A stretch of 64,000 nt of DNA. It comes from Desulfopila sp. IMCC35008. Its GTDB lineage: Bacteria > Desulfobacterota > Desulfobulbia > Desulfobulbales > Desulfocapsaceae. Numbering within the stretch: position 1 is the first letter of the stretch; each line of letters starts with the position of its first letter. Under the pieces are notes generated by a model. That model searched no databases. It was not told the DNA's origin and saw only the letters and a list, made by a program, of their open reading frames with translations. Below are positions 61,422 through 64,000 of this stretch, piece after piece. Position numbers and translations under genes: made by a program. Where the stretch lies: positions 2,878,501-2,942,500 of the forward strand of contig NZ_CP050700.1 in assembly GCF_010646885.2 (NCBI RefSeq). Reading direction: 5' to 3'.

Positions 61422-63047
61422 TCAGTCGAGTTTTAACAATTTTCGATCAATTTCATACCCGTAACCGACTCGCCGCAATTCCCTGTTGATTTCATAGCCT
61501 TCGGAAGACGTGTTTTTAATCCCATTTATGGTGTAAAACTGCAGAAATTCAGGTTCATAAGGCGCCTCATATAAACCAATGTTGTCATAAACCCGTCCTT
61601 CAACCGCCTTTTTGCCAACAAAATCACACGATACCGCCTCTTTAACCGTCACTTCACCTGGTTCACCATAAACAATCTCATCACCGTAAAGCCAGTCATA
61701 GAAATCCCGACGATTATTCTGCGCCCAAATCAGGCTGGCGACGCGGGATTTCCCCTGGAAAGCGATATAATACTGAACACCCATGGCTTCTTCGGTACCA
61801 TCTCCATCTACATCGATGATGTCATAACATTGGGACTTATTCATGAACGCACGAATACCTTGCATTGCATCGGAAGTCGAGGGGAGCATTTCACGGAATT
61901 CCGTCAGATGACCAGGATTCATCCGGGTACAACCATGAGACACGGGCCCCCTGCTGGTAACTGAAGCGCGGAGATATGGTTTACCATTCCTACTGTTTTC
62001 TGTAGATTTTTTCCACGCTTCGGGGATAAGGGGATGCCCGGCCATCCAGTTGCTGATCCCGGGATTATGAAAAGCGTTATAGGCAGTGCCACCTGCGTAC
62101 TGGTAAGGCAGCATCGGCATAAGACCGTAATATCCTTTATCGGAAATATAGTCGACCATGCCGGTGTCACCGGATCCATGTTCGCGCGGAATAAGATTCC
62201 ACACTCCGGTGGTGGTAAAAAGCGGCATTGTATGCCCCTTGTATGTGGTGATTTTATCGTAGGTCCCGGCAGGATAAATGGTGGTGAACTCGTAAAAATC
62301 TAATTTGCCGCCATTGATAGCATACAAATTTGAGGTAATATCAGTGAAAAACACTTGAGCTTTTGTGGTAAAAGCTTCCGTATCATCAGCCTTTGCAAGC
62401 GAAAGTAGTTCTCCGAATGCGCTATCCTGTTCTGTTGTCAGGTCTGTGAGGTAAATGCGATGAGGAAAGAAACTATTAATGAGTACCAGCTTTTCCCTAA
62501 GGTCTGCTGTTGGTTCGGCCGTTCTGAGTGATGAGGCAAAATCAGCAGCCATGCGGTTGAAGTCGCGCGTTATATGATGGAGGCGTCCGGGATTGAGCCG
62601 ATCAATAGCATCGAGATTGAGCTGCCGCCACTTGTCAGGAGCGAGACCCGGTTTACGGTCTGCAAGTTCAGCAAGCTGCTCTTTTTGAACCTTTGCATCA
62701 TAACTCTCCCAAGATCTGTTTGTTGTCAGGGTAATTAACTTTTTGTCAATAACCTCTTTGTAAAGAGCGTGACGGGCTACCTGATCCTCAATATAGGAAT
62801 TTATGCCCTCATCGGTGAGCACCATCCGTATACGTACCTGATTACCGCGTCCGAGATGAATGGTAACATTATTTTTGTTTTGAACCCTGGGAACAAAGCC
62901 TGTATAAAAATTTGGATCATAATTGTTGAACAACACCCCATAAAGCTTAGGGTTGGCCCAGCGCTCACTGAAAGGTGCGCCATAGAGGTCTGCGGTGGTT
63001 ACCAATATCAGGACAACCATGAAACCGAGATATTTTATTTTCTTCAT
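61422..63047 (-). CDS. Exported L,D-transpeptidase-like protein
   Basis: 541-residue exported protein with signal peptide (YLGFMVVLILVTTADLYGA). The region around residue 380 carries the YkuD catalytic signature SHGCTRM (SRGPVSHGCTRMNPGHLTEF), so a cysteine transpeptidase or carboxypeptidase acting on peptidoglycan is likely. An upstream histidine as required by the family may be in the AFHNPGISNW segment. The 300-residue N-terminal part (WANPKLYGVLFNNYDPNFYT, LNPGRLHHITRDFNRMAADF) is not a known LysM or peptidoglycan-binding module. ATG 63047 has AGGAGG at ideal spacing; the frame opens at 63089. It lies 94 bases after the beta-lactamase-like gene on the same strand. Confidence 0.78.
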   Translation of the reverse strand: MKKIKYLGFMVVLILVTTADLYGAPFSERWANPKLYGVLFNNYDPNFYTGFVPRVQNKNNVTIHLGRGNQVRIRMVLTDEGINSYIEDQVARHALYKEVIDKKLITLTTNRSWESYDAKVQKEQLAELADRKPGLAPDKWRQLNLDAIDRLNPGRLHHITRDFNRMAADFASSLRTAEPTADLREKLVLINSFFPHRIYLTDLTTEQDSAFGELLSLAKADDTEAFTTKAQVFFTDITSNLYAINGGKLDFYEFTTIYPAGTYDKITTYKGHTMPLFTTTGVWNLIPREHGSGDTGMVDYISDKGYYGLMPMLPYQYAGGTAYNAFHNPGISNWMAGHPLIPEAWKKSTENSRNGKPYLRASVTSRGPVSHGCTRMNPGHLTEFREMLPSTSDAMQGIRAFMNKSQCYDIIDVDGDGTEEAMGVQYYIAFQGKSRVASLIWAQNNRRDFYDWLYGDEIVYGEPGEVTVKEAVSCDFVGKKAVEGRVYDNIGLYEAPYEPEFLQFYTINGIKNTSSEGYEINRELRRVGYGYEIDRKLLKLD

Positions 63048-63140
63048 TCCCATCCTCCTCATCTTGAATTCGCACGAACGCCACGACAATTAATGAATTA
63101 TCTGCTTCCCGTCCTATTGGGTATGCTCACGTGAAGTCTC

Positions 63141-64000
63141 TTAATTATCTGGACATCGCACTGCTTTTTCAACTCCCAGGTACTCTCTCATCAAGCCACC
63201 GCCCAGCACCGCAACATCCTCGTCTTTTCCGGTATTGCAGAGAATGGTAAGACTGTATTGTTTGCCGTTAACACTGAAGACAACTGCATGATTACGTGCC
63301 ATTATAACTGCAAGATCAACGGTCTCTTTACTCTCATTGGCTCCATGATATGTACCTGTCTTTCCGGCGATGTAGATTGATTTGGGAGTATACTTGTCAA
63401 TCTTCTTCGAACCGGTGCGAGTGGCATGCATGATTTTCCAGAGTATCTCAGCACCTGGGTATTTGTTATGGTAGGTATCGTAAAGAAATCTGGCCACAGC
63501 CTGGGAGTTTAGTTCGTTTCCATGTACTCTTTTACCGTCCGGGTGTGTCATCCACCCTTGAAAGGGTCGCAGATTTTTATATCCCATTTTTTCGCTAAAG
63601 GCCTGTACGCTCAATCTACCGGAATCATCACTACCGTCTTGACCGACCTGTCTCTGCACCTCTTTCCAAGCCTCATTGCTGGACCGGACAATCATCCTGC
63701 TTATCAGAATTAGCTGGTTTTTAGTTATCATTCCCTCGTGCTTGTCGAGCAGGGCCGCAGCAACAAATATTTTTGATGCTGATGCCCCGAAGAAAACCTG
63801 CTCCGCATTAGAGCTGCGGGAGATGGTATCTCCTGAGTCCAGGTCTGTCAGCATCCATTGCACCTGACTGCTTTTCTTAAGCAGGCAATACTGCTTTTCC
63901 TGGGTTTCAGTAAACGTAGCTCCTCCCCCACGTCTACGCACTAAAAGTCCCCGAACTTCCTGGCCGCCTAATTCCCAGAGATTGGTTCCGTCTGACAACG
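63141..64000 (-). CDS. Class A beta-lactamase-like serine hydrolase (partial at window edge)
   Basis: At least 285 residues, running to the end of the window, so the N-terminus (and signal peptide) is probably cut off. The three penicillin-binding motifs are recognisable: SxxK as GASASKIFVAAALLD, SxN as SSNEAWKEV and KTG as AGKTGTYHG. The gene therefore encodes a serine hydrolase of the PF13354 type. The Glu166 region of true class A enzymes is not obvious, so a D,D-peptidase or lactamase-like enzyme is safer than a resistance claim. Coupling to the L,D-transpeptidase-like gene suggests peptidoglycan metabolism. Confidence 0.78.
   Translation of the reverse strand, partial: LSDGTNLWELGGQEVRGLLVRRRGGGATFTETQEKQYCLLKKSSQVQWMLTDLDSGDTISRSSNAEQVFFGASASKIFVAAALLDKHEGMITKNQLILISRMIVRSSNEAWKEVQRQVGQDGSDDSGRLSVQAFSEKMGYKNLRPFQGWMTHPDGKRVHGNELNSQAVARFLYDTYHNKYPGAEILWKIMHATRTGSKKIDKYTPKSIYIAGKTGTYHGANESKETVDLAVIMARNHAVVFSVNGKQYSLTILCNTGKDEDVAVLGGGLMREYLGVEKAVRCPDN

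Overview
The window reads as a Gram-negative chromosome of moderate GC. An octaheme cytochrome c, SthA-type transhydrogenase, LpxD, an outer-membrane phospholipase, Cti and an MCE/Mla transporter point to a proteobacterium in the broad sense. A marine or sediment Desulfobacterota (Desulfobulbales-like) host is my best guess, from gene content only; no rRNA or other taxonomic marker is present.

Layout. (1) 1-14150: mostly single housekeeping or accessory genes: an ABC sugar-type binding protein, an octaheme cytochrome c, SthA, a radical SAM protein, a TrmH-family methyltransferase, two EamA exporters, a YbaY-META lipoprotein, a DUF2007 protein, a potassium channel, a chemoreceptor and a DUF3820 protein. 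A decayed lipoprotein gene lies at about 3150-3600. (2) 14808-25504: a regulatory block (MalT/LuxR-type STAND regulator; a very large sensor kinase with four periplasmic-binding-protein-like modules; a FixJ-type regulator; a receiver-only regulator) leading to a secreted amidohydrolase. (3) 25762-35592: a one-directional, GC-richer cluster for CoA-thioester metabolism (type III CoA-transferase, two tandem MaoC proteins, acyl-CoA ligase, MarC-type membrane protein, two crotonases, a periplasmic beta-lactamase-fold serine hydrolase, a hotdog thioesterase, an OprB-like porin). A second amidohydrolase (35775-37247) follows. Three amidohydrolase fragments (17679-17822, 25600-25690, 38474-38526) lie around the two intact copies, so this island has been rearranged repeatedly. 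A working model is uptake through the porin, periplasmic hydrolysis by the amidohydrolases and serine hydrolase, CoA activation and beta-oxidation-like processing, under the multi-sensor kinase; the substrate is unknown.

(4) 37445-46107: an outer-membrane protein, a lipoprotein, the cis/trans fatty acid isomerase Cti, and a DUF900 lipoprotein hydrolase cut by an intact IS630 element at its nucleophile serine, followed by IS630 and IS110 debris. (5) 46108-57829: an envelope and lipid section: HdeA-like chaperone, glycine-zipper protein, phospholipase A, MscS/MscK-like channel, an AT-rich retropepsin/PDZ pair, a complete MCE (Mla-like) lipid transporter with STAS-MlaE, ATPase, MlaD and PqiC proteins, then LpxD and a PagL-like lipid A deacylase. 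(6) 57910-64000: a holin-superfamily-III-like protein, a deletion scar joining a broken AI-2E transporter to a small membrane protein, a run of small hairpins resembling an IS200/IS605-derived element, a secreted protein with a DUF1134-like C-terminus, an L,D-transpeptidase-like protein and a class A beta-lactamase-like protein running off the edge.

All family assignments come from reading motifs by eye; no database search was run.
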